Shown here piece by piece: positions 44,575 to 54,429 of a stretch of 64,000 nucleotides of DNA (its first letter is position 1; each line of letters opens with the position of its first letter). The DNA is taken from contig NZ_FQZF01000012.1 in the NCBI RefSeq assembly GCF_900141905.1, positions 91,608 to 155,607 of the forward strand, read 5' to 3'. The notes below the pieces were generated by a model that was not told where the DNA came from, did no database searches, and was given only the letters and a program-made list of their open reading frames with translations. The position numbers were made by a program, and so were the translations under genes. Source of the DNA: Muricoccus roseus (GTDB taxonomy: Bacteria > Pseudomonadota > Alphaproteobacteria > Acetobacterales > Acetobacteraceae).

Positions 44575-45863
44575 CACGCAGCCTCTCCATGCTGGGCCCA
44601 CCAGGCCGACACGGCCTCCTCCAGCGCCTCGCGCGCCGGCTCGTCCGCAACGATCTCCACCGCCTCCTGCAGGAAGGCGCGCACGAGCATGGCGCGGGCC
44701 GTATCGGCCGGGATGCCGCGGGCGCGGAGATAGAAGAGGCTGTCCGGGTCCAGCGCGCCGGCGGTCGCGCCGTGGCTGCACTTCACGTCGTCGGCGTAGA
44801 TCTCCAGCTGCGGCTTGCTGTCGATCTCGGCATCCTCGGAGAGCAGCAGCGCCTGGTTCATCTGGTAGCCGTCGGTCTTCTGCGCCTCGCGCCGCACCAG
44901 GATCTTGCCCTGGAACACGCCGCGCGAACGCCCGGCGAGCACCGTCTTCACCGTCTGGCGGGAGGCGCAGTTCGGCGCCGCATGGTCCAGCGCGGTGGTC
45001 GTATCGGCCAGCTGCCCCTCGGCCACCAGCTGCGCGCCGTTCAGATGCGCGATGGCGTTCGGGCCGGTCAGGGCCAGATGCGTCTCGCTGCGGCTGATCT
45101 TGCCGCCCGCATTCAGCACGAAGCCGTCATAGGTGCCGCCCTCCGCCACGCGCACGCCGAGATGCGCGAGGTGATAGGCACTCTCCGCCTCCCGCTGCAC
45201 GCGGACATGGGTGATCTTCGCCCCCTCGGCCACCTCGATCTCGAAGACCGGGTTGTGCAGGTGCCGCGCGCCAGCTGCCGAAAGCGCGGTCTCCAGCAGC
45301 ACGAGCTTCGCACCGCGCGCGAGCCGGATGAGATGGCGCGGATGCACCGTGCTCGCCGTCTCGCCAGAGGCAACGGAGAGCAGCTCCAGCCGCCCCGCAT
45401 CGGCACCCTCCGGCACCTCGAGCACCAGCCCGTCCTCGAAGAGAAGGGTGTTCAGCGTCACCATGGGCTGCGAGGCCGAGGCCACCGTGTTCAGCCGGCC
45501 CGCCACGGTCTCGATCACCTCGGCCAGCGAGGCGGCCACCAACCCGTCCAGCTCCGACAGGTCCGCCCGGAACCGCCCATCCACGAAGACCGCGCGGCGC
45601 TCCGCGCGCTTCGCCGGCAGCACCACCGCCTCGTCCACGGCGGTCAGGGCCTCGCGGAACGCCCCGCGCAGCATCGGGGAGAGGTCCGTGTAGCGCCAGG
45701 CCTCCACGCGCCGGCTGGGCAGGCCGCCCGCCATCAGCGTCTCGGCCGCGGCGTCGCGCAGCTTGCGGACCTCGGGGATGGAGGCCCCCGGCAGGCGCTC
45801 GGCCAGCCCGGCATAGCGGTGCAGGAACGCCGCCGCGTTGCCGGAAGGGGTCACGCTGTTCAT
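44574..45863 (-). CDS. sufD: Fe-S assembly protein SufD
   Basis: SufD is a beta-helical partner of SufB and SufC in the scaffold complex. The 429-residue protein begins MNSVTPSGNAAAFLHRYAGL. It has RRVEAWRYTDLSPML, QNEALLS-like segment YQMNQALLLSEDAEIDSKPQ, and the C-terminal DDVKCSHGATAGALDPDSLF, typical of SufB/SufD. It starts 10 bases after sufC ends. Confidence 0.94.
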   Translation of the reverse strand: MNSVTPSGNAAAFLHRYAGLAERLPGASIPEVRKLRDAAAETLMAGGLPSRRVEAWRYTDLSPMLRGAFREALTAVDEAVVLPAKRAERRAVFVDGRFRADLSELDGLVAASLAEVIETVAGRLNTVASASQPMVTLNTLLFEDGLVLEVPEGADAGRLELLSVASGETASTVHPRHLIRLARGAKLVLLETALSAAGARHLHNPVFEIEVAEGAKITHVRVQREAESAYHLAHLGVRVAEGGTYDGFVLNAGGKISRSETHLALTGPNAIAHLNGAQLVAEGQLADTTTALDHAAPNCASRQTVKTVLAGRSRGVFQGKILVRREAQKTDGYQMNQALLLSEDAEIDSKPQLEIYADDVKCSHGATAGALDPDSLFYLRARGIPADTARAMLVRAFLQEAVEIVADEPAREALEEAVSAWWAQHGEAA

Positions 45864-45873
45864 CTCGCTGTCC

Positions 45874-46623
45874 TCAGGCCGCCTCATGGAGGACGCCCGC
45901 ATAACCCTCGGCCTCCAGCCGGTGCGCCAGCTCGGGCCCGCCCGACGTGACGATGCGGCCATCGGCCAGCACATGCACGCGGTCCGGCACGATATGGTTC
46001 AGCAGCCGCTGGTAATGGGTGATCACCAGGGCGGAGAAGGCGGGGCCGCGCATGGCGTTCACGCCATCGGCCACGATCTTCAGCGCGTCGATGTCCAGCC
46101 CGCTGTCGGTCTCGTCCAGGATGGCGATCTTCGGCTGCAGCAGCGCCATCTGCAGGATCTCGTTCCGCTTCTTCTCGCCGCCGGAGAAGCCGACATTCAC
46201 GCCGCGCTTCAGCATGTCCTCGGGCATGGAGAGCTCCTTCATGCGGGCGCGCGCCAGCTTGAGGAACTGCATCGCATCCACCTCCGCCTCGCCGCGGGTG
46301 CGGCGGATGGCGTTCAGCGCGGTGCGGAGGAAGTTGGCGTTGCCGACGCCCGGCAGCTCCACCGGATACTGGAAGGCGAGGAACAGCCCGGCGGCCGCGC
46401 GCTCCTCCGGCTCCATCTCCAACAGGTCCTGCCCGTTCAGCAGCACGGCACCGCCCGTGATCTCGTAGCCCTCGCGCCCGGCGAGCGCGTAGGAAAGCGT
46501 GGACTTGCCCGCGCCGTTCGGCCCCATGATGGCATGCACCTCGCCATCCGGGATCTCCAGGGTGACGCCCTTAAGGATCGGCTTGCCGTCCACTTCGGCG
46601 GTGAGGTTCTCGATGCGCAGCAT
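45874..46623 (-). CDS. sufC: Fe-S assembly ATPase SufC
   Basis: SufC is the ABC-type ATPase that drives SufBCD conformational change. The 249-residue protein has MGPNGAGKSTLSYALAG (Walker A), VGFSGGEKKRNEILQMALL (ABC signature), ILDETDSGLDIDALKIVADG (Walker B and D-loop) and a switch histidine in LVITHYQRLL. It starts one base after sufB ends. Confidence 0.96.
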   Translation of the reverse strand: MLRIENLTAEVDGKPILKGVTLEIPDGEVHAIMGPNGAGKSTLSYALAGREGYEITGGAVLLNGQDLLEMEPEERAAAGLFLAFQYPVELPGVGNANFLRTALNAIRRTRGEAEVDAMQFLKLARARMKELSMPEDMLKRGVNVGFSGGEKKRNEILQMALLQPKIAILDETDSGLDIDALKIVADGVNAMRGPAFSALVITHYQRLLNHIVPDRVHVLADGRIVTSGGPELAHRLEAEGYAGVLHEAA

Positions 46624-46624
46624 G

Positions 46625-48124
<1,500 letters not shown>

Positions 48125-48134
48125 GTCGGGTCCC

Positions 48135-48617
48135 TTACTCGGCGGCCCAAGGGGCGGATGATGGGGCCGCCACATGGGCGGGGGAGAAGACGGGGGGCCG
48201 GTGCATCTCGGGGCAGGAGGGCCGCGAGAGATCGGCGATGCTGATGGTGGACAGCGCGGCGCGGACGGCCTCGTTCACCGGGTCCCAGCGGCCGCGCACG
48301 GCGCAATGGTGCTCGGCGTCGCAGCCGCCCATCGCGCCATCCACACAGGCCGTAAGCGCGATCGGGCCGTCCATGACCACGATCACCTCGGCAAGCGGGA
48401 TGTCCGAAATGGGCCGGCTCAGCCTGTGGCCGCCGCGCGCACCGCGCTGGGCTTCCACCAGCCCGCCCTGAGACAGGATGCGGAGCACCTTCGCCACCGT
48501 CGGTTCGGCGATGCCGGTCGCGGCGGCGAGGGAGGGTGCGGTATGCAGCCCGCCCTCCCGCCCAAGCCGGGCGAGAAGGACGACGGCGTAATCCGCCAGT
48601 TTCGACAAGCGCAACAC
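48135..48617 (-). CDS. Rrf2-family iron-sulfur regulator of the suf operon
   Basis: From GTG ([17 protein letters not shown]) this is a 160-residue regulator with an N-terminal winged helix. A cysteine triplet at 91, 99 and 105 ([17 protein letters not shown]) can hold a [2Fe-2S] cluster, as in IscR. The ATG at 48689 would add 24 residues but would put the inverted-repeat operator inside the gene, so GTG is chosen. It heads rrf2-sufB-C-D-S-U-T-A and probably represses its own operon when clusters are plentiful. Confidence 0.88.
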   Translation of the reverse strand: MLRLSKLADYAVVLLARLGREGGLHTAPSLAAATGIAEPTVAKVLRILSQGGLVEAQRGARGGHRLSRPISDIPLAEVIVVMDGPIALTACVDGAMGGCDAEHHCAVRGRWDPVNEAVRAALSTISIADLSRPSCPEMHRPPVFSPAHVAAPSSAPWAAE

Positions 48618-48643
48618 GGTGGGGGTTCCGGCCGCTGAAGGGG

Positions 48644-48668
48644 ATACCAGACCCCAGCGGTCCGGTAT
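48644..48668 (-). promoter_or_regulatory. IscR type-1-like operator of the suf operon
   Basis: The 25-bp inverted repeat has arms ATACCAGACC and GGTCCGGTAT around CCAGC, with nine of ten arm positions paired. It keeps the four anchors ATA, GAC, GTC and TAT at the spacing of the E. coli IscR type-1 consensus, with mismatches elsewhere. It lies 27 bases upstream of the regulator's GTG. Confidence 0.65.
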
Positions 48669-48674
48669 GGCGGG

Positions 48675-48703
48675 GAAATGCGTCTTCATCCCCTGACTGT
48701 CAA
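48675..48703 (-). promoter_or_regulatory. Candidate suf operon promoter
   Basis: On the minus strand a perfect TTGACA (48703-48698) is followed after 17 bases by catttc (48680-48675), a weak -10. The predicted start falls at the upstream edge of the inverted repeat at 48644-48668, so a bound regulator would block promoter clearance. Confidence 0.4.
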
Positions 48704-48740
48704 GCCGCCCACGCCTCCGTGACCGCTGAAAACAACACGT

Positions 48741-48757
48741 TGCGAGCGATTCTCGCT
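48741..48757. promoter_or_regulatory. Fur-box-like inverted repeat between suf and NUDIX genes
   Basis: The sequence tgcgagcgattctcgct has 5-bp arms gcgag/ctcgc. On the minus strand GAGAATCGCTCGCA shares 11 of 15 positions with a TGAGAATnATTCTCA-type Fur site. It lies about 38 bases upstream of the candidate -35 of suf. Iron control of suf would make sense but is not shown. Confidence 0.3.
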
Positions 48758-48870
48758 TGTCTGGCATGCGGCCTCCGCCCCCCTGGCCGGGCCTCCCCCG
48801 CCGGCGCAAGATCACGGCAGCCGGGCCGCGCGCCCAGGAAGCGCCCGAAGCGGCGACGAGAGGAGGCGCT

Positions 48871-49548
48871 ATGCCCGAACCGATGCGACCCACCGATTTC
48901 ACCGCCGCGGGCGAGCCCCGGCCGGAAAGGATCGTCCGGCCCCGCGACGCCGCCACCCTGCTTCTCTGGCGCCAGAGTTCACGCGGCCTCGAAGTCCTCA
49001 TGGGCGTCCGCAGCGCCGGGCACCGCTTCATGCCGAGCCGCCTCGTTTTTCCCGGCGGCCGGGTGGACCGGGAGGACCGCACCGCCCCCGCCGCCTCCGA
49101 GCTGCACCCGCACACCCGCAAGTCGCTCGAACTCCGCGCCGCGCCGCGCCTCGCCCATGCCATCGCTGTCGCGGCCATCCGCGAGCTGCAGGAGGAGACC
49201 GGCCTGACCCTCGGCCAGATGAAGGCGGACCGCCTTCAGGCCGATCTCGCGCCCCTCCGCTATCTCTGCCGCGCCCTGACCCCCGCGATGAGCCCGGTGC
49301 GCTTCAACGCCCGCTTCCTCTACGCCCCGGCCGACGCCGCCACCGGCACCCTCGCCGGCTCGGGCGAGCTGGAGCACCTGGCCTTCTACGCGCTGGGCGA
49401 AACCCCGCCCCACGAACTCGCCCCCATCACCGCCAAGGTGCTGGGCGAGTTCCGCGACCTCATGGAACTGCCGGAAGCCGAGCGGGAGACGCGGCCGCTG
49501 ATCTGGTACCAGGGGCGGGACACGCGCCGGCTGGAACGGATGCGATAG
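48871..49548 (+). CDS. NUDIX-family hydrolase
   Basis: This 225-residue protein has a Nudix fold: RLVFPGGRVDREDR, then a longer insertion, then AIRELQEETGLTL (the REx2EExG core). The insertion between GG and RE matches a subgroup of larger proteobacterial Nudix proteins whose substrates are unknown. An AGGAGG lies 4 bases before the ATG. It is divergent from the suf operon. Confidence 0.82.
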   Translation: MPEPMRPTDFTAAGEPRPERIVRPRDAATLLLWRQSSRGLEVLMGVRSAGHRFMPSRLVFPGGRVDREDRTAPAASELHPHTRKSLELRAAPRLAHAIAVAAIRELQEETGLTLGQMKADRLQADLAPLRYLCRALTPAMSPVRFNARFLYAPADAATGTLAGSGELEHLAFYALGETPPHELAPITAKVLGEFRDLMELPEAERETRPLIWYQGRDTRRLERMR

Positions 49549-49559
49549 GGGTGCCCCCG

Positions 49560-50432
49560 TCAGCGCCCGGCCGAAAACGCCCAGCGCAGCGTGCGCGCGA
49601 TGCCCAGCATGCCGGCCCGCACCAGCGGGCGGCTGAAGACCGGGGCGGGAAAGCCGTGCATCCGCCGCGCCCAGTCCGGCAAGAGCTCCACCCCGGCCTG
49701 CAGCGTCAGCGCCTGGACCGGCTCCGCCATGGGGTGGGTGGCCCGCTGCCCCAGCACCAGCCGCGCCACCTCGCGCGTGCGCGAATCCGAGCGCAGCGCC
49801 GGCCGCATCCGCGCGATCAGCGCCCGGGCCTCGGCCCGGCTGCGCGGCACGGGGTCGGCGCCCAGCGCCTGCCCGACCTGCGCCATCTCGGCGAAGTAGC
49901 GGTCCTGCTCCGCGGCGCGCATCCGCGGCTCGGCATAGCGGATCCAGGCCTCCAGGAAGCTCTCCGCCTCCGTCACATGCACCCAGGCCAGAAGCGCCGG
50001 ATCGTCGGCGGCATAGGGCCTCCCGTCCGGCAAGGCGCCGCGCACCCGCCCGTGGATCCCCCTGACGCGCGCGATCACGGCCTCCGCTTCCTCCCGCCCG
50101 CCATAGGTGGTCAGCGCGATGAAGCGCGCGGTGCGCCGCAGCCGCCCATGCATGTCCGCGCGGAAGTTCGAATGGTCCCACACCCCCGCGAGCACGGCGG
50201 GATGCAGCATTTGCAACAGCAGCCCCGCGACGCCGCCGACCATCATCGAGGTCACGTCGCCATGCACGCGCCAAGCGACGGAATCCGGCCCGAACAGGCC
50301 ATCCGGCCGCCGCGTCACCGGCCGCTCGCCGCGCTCGCGATCGTTGAACAACGCCACCACCTGGGAGGTGATGGCCTGCTTGATGGGCTGGGCCAGCCGC
50401 AGCCCGCCCCGGGGCGCCGGCATCAGCGGCAC
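49560..50432 (-). CDS. MpaB/DUF2236-type oxygenase family protein
   Basis: This 290-residue protein of the DUF2236 (MpaB, latex-clearing-protein-related) family has LFGPDSVAWRVHGDVTSMMV, LLLQMLHPAVLAGVWDHSNF, RTARFIALTTYGGREEAEAV, and ALLAWVHVTEAESFLEAW. The conserved histidines could ligate a b-type heme, as in Lcp. No signal peptide. The substrate is unknown. It is convergent with the Nudix gene and is not close to an obvious pathway. Confidence 0.8.
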   Translation of the reverse strand: MPLMPAPRGGLRLAQPIKQAITSQVVALFNDRERGERPVTRRPDGLFGPDSVAWRVHGDVTSMMVGGVAGLLLQMLHPAVLAGVWDHSNFRADMHGRLRRTARFIALTTYGGREEAEAVIARVRGIHGRVRGALPDGRPYAADDPALLAWVHVTEAESFLEAWIRYAEPRMRAAEQDRYFAEMAQVGQALGADPVPRSRAEARALIARMRPALRSDSRTREVARLVLGQRATHPMAEPVQALTLQAGVELLPDWARRMHGFPAPVFSRPLVRAGMLGIARTLRWAFSAGR

Positions 50433-50524
50433 CCGGCCGGGGCGGCCTCCGGAAAGGGGTTCATCCCCCTACAACGGCGCCGCCAGCGCGGCGTTTCCGC
50501 CCGCCTCCGGCTCCCTGCCCCCGT

Positions 50525-51577
50525 TCAATGATGGTGGTGCCCGGCCGGCGCACCGGCCCCGGCCCTCGGCGCCGCGCCCTCGCTGCCACCATGCCCCGAG
50601 CCCCCGCCCTGCCCCGAACCCCGCGAGGCCGGCGGGCGCCGCTGCGCGGGCGGTGTCGCGGCCCGGCGCGGACGGGCCGGCGCCGGCGGCATCACCGCCT
50701 CACGCCCGGCATGTCCGCCCCCCTGCTCCGCCGCCGCACCCGTCCCATGCCCCGCGTGCCGATCGGCGGGTGGGGAGGCGCCGCCATGTCCGCCATGGGA
50801 CATGCCGTCCATCCCATGGATCATCGAGGCGGGCACCGGCACCGCCTCGGCATCTCCCGCATAGGCCGCGACCACGCGCCGCATGAGCGCGATCTCCTGC
50901 GACTGGTCCGTCACGATGTCCACGTTCATCAGGCCGAGAAAGCTGTTCCGCGCATTCGGGTCAGCCTGGTAGGCGCGGGCCATGTCCAGCGCGCCCTGGT
51001 GATGAATGGTCATGGCCTTGGCGAACTGCACGTCCCGCATGGTCACCGGCGCATCGGCACGGAACACCGGCGTGAGAAGGCTGGGCACGGGATAGCGGGC
51101 GTAGCGGTATTGCTGCGCCAGCCCCTCGGAGGCGGCCGGCTGCACCGCGAAGCGCAGGAAGCCGAGATCCACCATCCGCGGTGCCTGGTCGAGCTGCCGG
51201 GCCACCTCGTCAAGCACCGCGATCTCGTAGCGCTGGTTCTGCATGATTGCATGCGCCAGCTCCTTCAGGATCGGGCTGCTCGCCTGCGGATCCTTCAGAT
51301 ACTCCTGGGACATGGTCAGCGCCCCCGCATGATGCGCGCGCATCCCGGTCACATAATCCCGGTCCGCCTTCCGCACCGCCGCCAGCCGCTCCGGCGAGAC
51401 CACGGTGTAGGAGCGGGTGACGACCGGCGCGGCGCCCTCCCCGTCCCCCTCTCCCAGCACAGCCAGGGCAGGCCGGGCGGCCAGCAGCGCGGAAGCCGCG
51501 ACGGCCAGGAGAAGGAGGGGACGGCGCGACCGGGTCTTGGCCACGGAGGTTCCCGTGGCGGGAGGGATGAAGATCAT
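50525..51577 (-). CDS. Exported DUF305 protein with His-rich tail
   Basis: This 350-residue protein has a signal peptide (LLLLAVAASALLAARPALA) and a DUF305 ferritin-like helical region (about 60-245): YVTGMRAHHAGALTMSQEYL, and AKAMTIHHQGALDMARAYQA, the paired His-His motifs of the family. The last 100 residues are low complexity and His/Gly/Pro-rich (GMSHGGHGG, HAGHGTG, ending in four histidines), a plausible metal-binding tail. The start may be the GTG at 51544 rather than ATG 51577; both keep the signal peptide. Confidence 0.8.
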   Translation of the reverse strand: MIFIPPATGTSVAKTRSRRPLLLLAVAASALLAARPALAVLGEGDGEGAAPVVTRSYTVVSPERLAAVRKADRDYVTGMRAHHAGALTMSQEYLKDPQASSPILKELAHAIMQNQRYEIAVLDEVARQLDQAPRMVDLGFLRFAVQPAASEGLAQQYRYARYPVPSLLTPVFRADAPVTMRDVQFAKAMTIHHQGALDMARAYQADPNARNSFLGLMNVDIVTDQSQEIALMRRVVAAYAGDAEAVPVPASMIHGMDGMSHGGHGGASPPADRHAGHGTGAAAEQGGGHAGREAVMPPAPARPRRAATPPAQRRPPASRGSGQGGGSGHGGSEGAAPRAGAGAPAGHHHH

Positions 51578-51692
51578 GGGCTGTGGTCCTGTCGGTGCTT
51601 CCGCCGGGCCAGGGCAGGCCCTCGATGGCCTCTCTCGACGGCGCCCCGCCCCACCTCGCCTCCCGAAGCTGGGGCTTCCCCCTATGGCAAGG

Positions 51693-52586
51693 TCAAGCGG
51701 CGAGAAAGCGCTCGCCCTCCCGCCTGGCCAGCCCCTCGCCTTCCAGCTTCACCAGATGCGCCAGCAGGCTCCGCGCCGCCGCCGGCACCAAACGCTCCTC
51801 CAGCACCGGCCCATAGACGGCAGGCACCAGCGCCAGGGCCGAAGCCGGCCCGCCGGCCGCGCGCAGCACCTCCAGCACCCGCGCCTCCCTCTCCCGCCGA
51901 TGCCCGATCAGCGCGGCGATGAAAGGGCCGGGGGCATCATGCGCCGGCCCATGCCCGGGCAGCAGAAGGCGGTCGCCGCGCGCCGCCACCCGTTCCAGCG
52001 AACGCATGTAGTCCGCCATGTCCCCATCCGGCGGGGACACCACGCTGGTGGACCAGGCCATCACATGGTCGGCGCTGAACAGCACGCCCTCCGGCGCCAG
52101 CTCCCGCTCCGCCTCCAGGGCGAAGCACAGGTGATTGGCGCAATGACCGGGCGTGTGAAGGGCCGTCAGCCGCCACCCGTCGCCTTCCACCGTCTCGCCA
52201 TCCCGCAACCGCGTATCGGGGGAGAAGGTGTGGTCCCCACCCTCGCCCTCCGCCGCCGGGGTGAGATGCGGCCCGAAGCCGAGCGTCTCCGCCCCCGTGG
52301 CCGCCGCGAGCGGGGCCGCGCCGGGCGAATGGTCCCGATGCGTGTGGGAGACGAGGATGCGCGTCACCCGCTCCCCGGCCAGGGCCGCGAGGATGGCGGC
52401 GCGATGCGCGTCATCCACCGGCCCGGGATCGAGCACGGCGACCTCCCCGCGACCGATGAGGTAGGTGTTCGTCCCTCGCCAGGTGAAAGGACCGGGATTG
52501 CCGCAGAGGATGCGCCGGATCCCCGGCGCGATCCATTCCACGGCTCCTGGCGCCAGGGGGTCGTCCCGCCGGAACTCTGGGCTCAT
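51693..52586 (-). CDS. MBL-fold hydrolase with C-terminal winged helix (LACTB2-like)
   Basis: This 297-residue metallo-beta-lactamase-fold protein has NTYLIGRGEVAVLDPGP, the zinc motif VSHTHRDHSPGAAPLA, LHTPGHCANHLCFAL, SADHVMAWSTSVVSPPDG and LLPGHGPAHDAP. A winged-helix-like tail (about 250-297) follows. This is the LACTB2/glyoxalase-like pattern, probably acting on a nucleic acid or thioester. It shares ATGA with the upstream transporter gene. Confidence 0.84.
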   Translation of the reverse strand: MSPEFRRDDPLAPGAVEWIAPGIRRILCGNPGPFTWRGTNTYLIGRGEVAVLDPGPVDDAHRAAILAALAGERVTRILVSHTHRDHSPGAAPLAAATGAETLGFGPHLTPAAEGEGGDHTFSPDTRLRDGETVEGDGWRLTALHTPGHCANHLCFALEAERELAPEGVLFSADHVMAWSTSVVSPPDGDMADYMRSLERVAARGDRLLLPGHGPAHDAPGPFIAALIGHRREREARVLEVLRAAGGPASALALVPAVYGPVLEERLVPAAARSLLAHLVKLEGEGLARREGERFLAA

Positions 52587-53467
52587 TTCGTCCTCCCCCG
52601 GAACTCGCTGCGCAGGACGAGGATGCCCGCACCGATGATCAGCGCGCTGCCCAGCAGCATCGCAAAGCCTGGCGCCTCGTCCCAGACGATCCAGCCGAGC
52701 AGCCCGGCCCAGAGCAAGCCAGTGTAGGTGTAGGGCCCGAGGGAGGAGACCTGCGCGCTGGCGAAGGCCTCGGTGTTCAGCACCTGCCCCACGCCGCCGA
52801 TCAGCCCCATCACCACCAGCAGGCCCAGGTCGCCCCAGCTCGGCGTCACCCAGACGAAGGGCAGGAACAGCCCGGTCATCGCCGCCATCAGCAACGCCTG
52901 CCACAACACGATGGTCGTGCTCGCCTCGGTGGCCGAGAGCTGGCGCACCAGCATGGTGGACAGCGCCCCGAAGAAGCCGCCCAGCGCACCCACCGCGCAA
53001 CCCAGGATGACGGCGCTGCTCAACCCCGCGCCGCCCGCACCCTGCCCCGCCGCGATCACCACCACGCCGGCGAAGCCGACCATCACCGCCGCCCAGCGCG
53101 CCGGGCCGGGCCGCTCCCCCAGCCAGGGGATGGCCAGCAGGATGATGAAGAGCGGCTGCGTGTAGTTCAGCGCCGTCTGCTCGGCCAGCGGAAGGAGCGT
53201 CAGCGCAAAGAAGGCGCAGCCCATGCCCAGCAGCCCGGAGGTGGCGCGCACCACATGCCCGCCGAAGCGCCGCGTGCGCAGCAGCGCGCCCGCGCGCAGC
53301 CCCGCCGCCAGCACGATGGGCAGGGAGAAGGCGTTCCGGAAGAACATCAGCTCGAGGAAGTTGTAGCGGGCGCTCAGCGTCTTCACGAAAACGCCCATCA
53401 GCGCAAAGGCCGCCGTGGCCCCCACCATCAGCAGCGCCCCGCGGCGCATGTCGTGGCGCAGGGGCAT
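52583..53467 (-). CDS. DMT-superfamily (EamA) transporter 2
   Basis: This 294-residue membrane protein has about ten hydrophobic segments in two EamA repeats (about 8-140 and 155-288): GALLMVGATAAFALMGVFVK opens the first, ATSGLLGMGCAFFALTLLPL lies within it, and SLGPYTYTGLLWAGLLGWIV belongs to the second. It exports an unknown metabolite. It overlaps the upstream DMT gene by one base and the MBL gene by four. Confidence 0.85.
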   Translation of the reverse strand: MPLRHDMRRGALLMVGATAAFALMGVFVKTLSARYNFLELMFFRNAFSLPIVLAAGLRAGALLRTRRFGGHVVRATSGLLGMGCAFFALTLLPLAEQTALNYTQPLFIILLAIPWLGERPGPARWAAVMVGFAGVVVIAAGQGAGGAGLSSAVILGCAVGALGGFFGALSTMLVRQLSATEASTTIVLWQALLMAAMTGLFLPFVWVTPSWGDLGLLVVMGLIGGVGQVLNTEAFASAQVSSLGPYTYTGLLWAGLLGWIVWDEAPGFAMLLGSALIIGAGILVLRSEFRGRTK

Positions 53468-54429
53468 CAGCGGGCCTCCCTTGCGGCGGCCTGCCGAAGG
53501 GCCTGGGCCTCCCTCGCCCGCTTCTGCGCTCGGTAGAGGTTGTAGAGCCCCGCCGCGACCACGATCGAGGCGCCGAGCAGCGTGGTCCAGGCCGGCACGT
53601 CGCCCCAGACGAGCACGCCCACCAGCGTTCCCGTCACCAGCGTCGAGTATTCGAATGGCGCCAGCAGCCCCACGGGCGCGAGCGCGAAGGCACGGGCGAA
53701 GAGGAGATGCGCCGCGCCATTGCCGAGGCCGAGCAGGATGATCGCCACCACCCCACCCCAGGAGGGCCAGCCGACCGGGGGGAAGAAGGGCAGCATGGCG
53801 ATGCCGAAGGGCACATGGGCGACCATCAGCCAGAAGGCGACCGTCGCCGGCCGGTCAGTCCGCGCCAGCACCCGCGTCCAGATCCGCGTGACCGCCATGA
53901 AGCCGACGCCGCCCAGCAGCACCGCAGCCTCCCAGCGCCAGAGGTCGCCGCCCGGCCGCACCATCACCAATACGCCGAGGAACCCCGCCACGGTGGAAAG
54001 CCAGCGGCGCCAGCCCACCGTCTCGCCCAGCAGCGGGATGGCCAGCACGGTCATCGCCAGCGGCGCCACGGCGGCCACGGCATAGCTGTCGGCCAACGGC
54101 ATGCCGCGGAACCAGGCAAAGTAGAAGGTGACCGTCACGGCGCAGTGCAGCAGGCTGCGCGACACCACCAGCCGCCGGTTGACGGCCCGCACGCGGAAGC
54201 CGCCCGAGAGCACCAGGACGGTCAGCGCCCCGAGCGAGCCCCGCAGGATCATCGCCATGGCGACGCCGATCTCGGGCAGCACCCATTTCACCGCCGCGTC
54301 CGAGACCGTGACGATGCCGAAGCCGAGGGCGATCAGTCCGATGCCGCGCAGCGCCTCGTCGGGCCGCTCGGCGGAGGAATCCGGGGCCAGCGGCTTCGCC
54401 GCGGACCCCCTGGTTTGGTGGTCAGACAA
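53467..54429 (-). CDS. DMT-superfamily (EamA) transporter 1
   Basis: This 320-residue membrane protein has ten predicted segments and two EamA repeats: GLIALGFGIVTVSDAAVKWV, SYAVAAVAPLAMTVLAIPLL and PFEYSTLVTGTLVGVLVWGD. It is a distant paralogue of the next gene. Two DMT proteins side by side may form a heteromer or serve two substrates. It starts 8 bases inside the end of the hydratase-like gene. Confidence 0.84.
   Translation of the reverse strand: MSDHQTRGSAAKPLAPDSSAERPDEALRGIGLIALGFGIVTVSDAAVKWVLPEIGVAMAMILRGSLGALTVLVLSGGFRVRAVNRRLVVSRSLLHCAVTVTFYFAWFRGMPLADSYAVAAVAPLAMTVLAIPLLGETVGWRRWLSTVAGFLGVLVMVRPGGDLWRWEAAVLLGGVGFMAVTRIWTRVLARTDRPATVAFWLMVAHVPFGIAMLPFFPPVGWPSWGGVVAIILLGLGNGAAHLLFARAFALAPVGLLAPFEYSTLVTGTLVGVLVWGDVPAWTTLLGASIVVAAGLYNLYRAQKRAREAQALRQAAAREAR

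Noticed and set aside
48618..48689. Longer ATG start for the Rrf2 regulator
   Set aside because: It would put the IscR-like operator inside the coding region, and the family N-terminus begins at the GTG.
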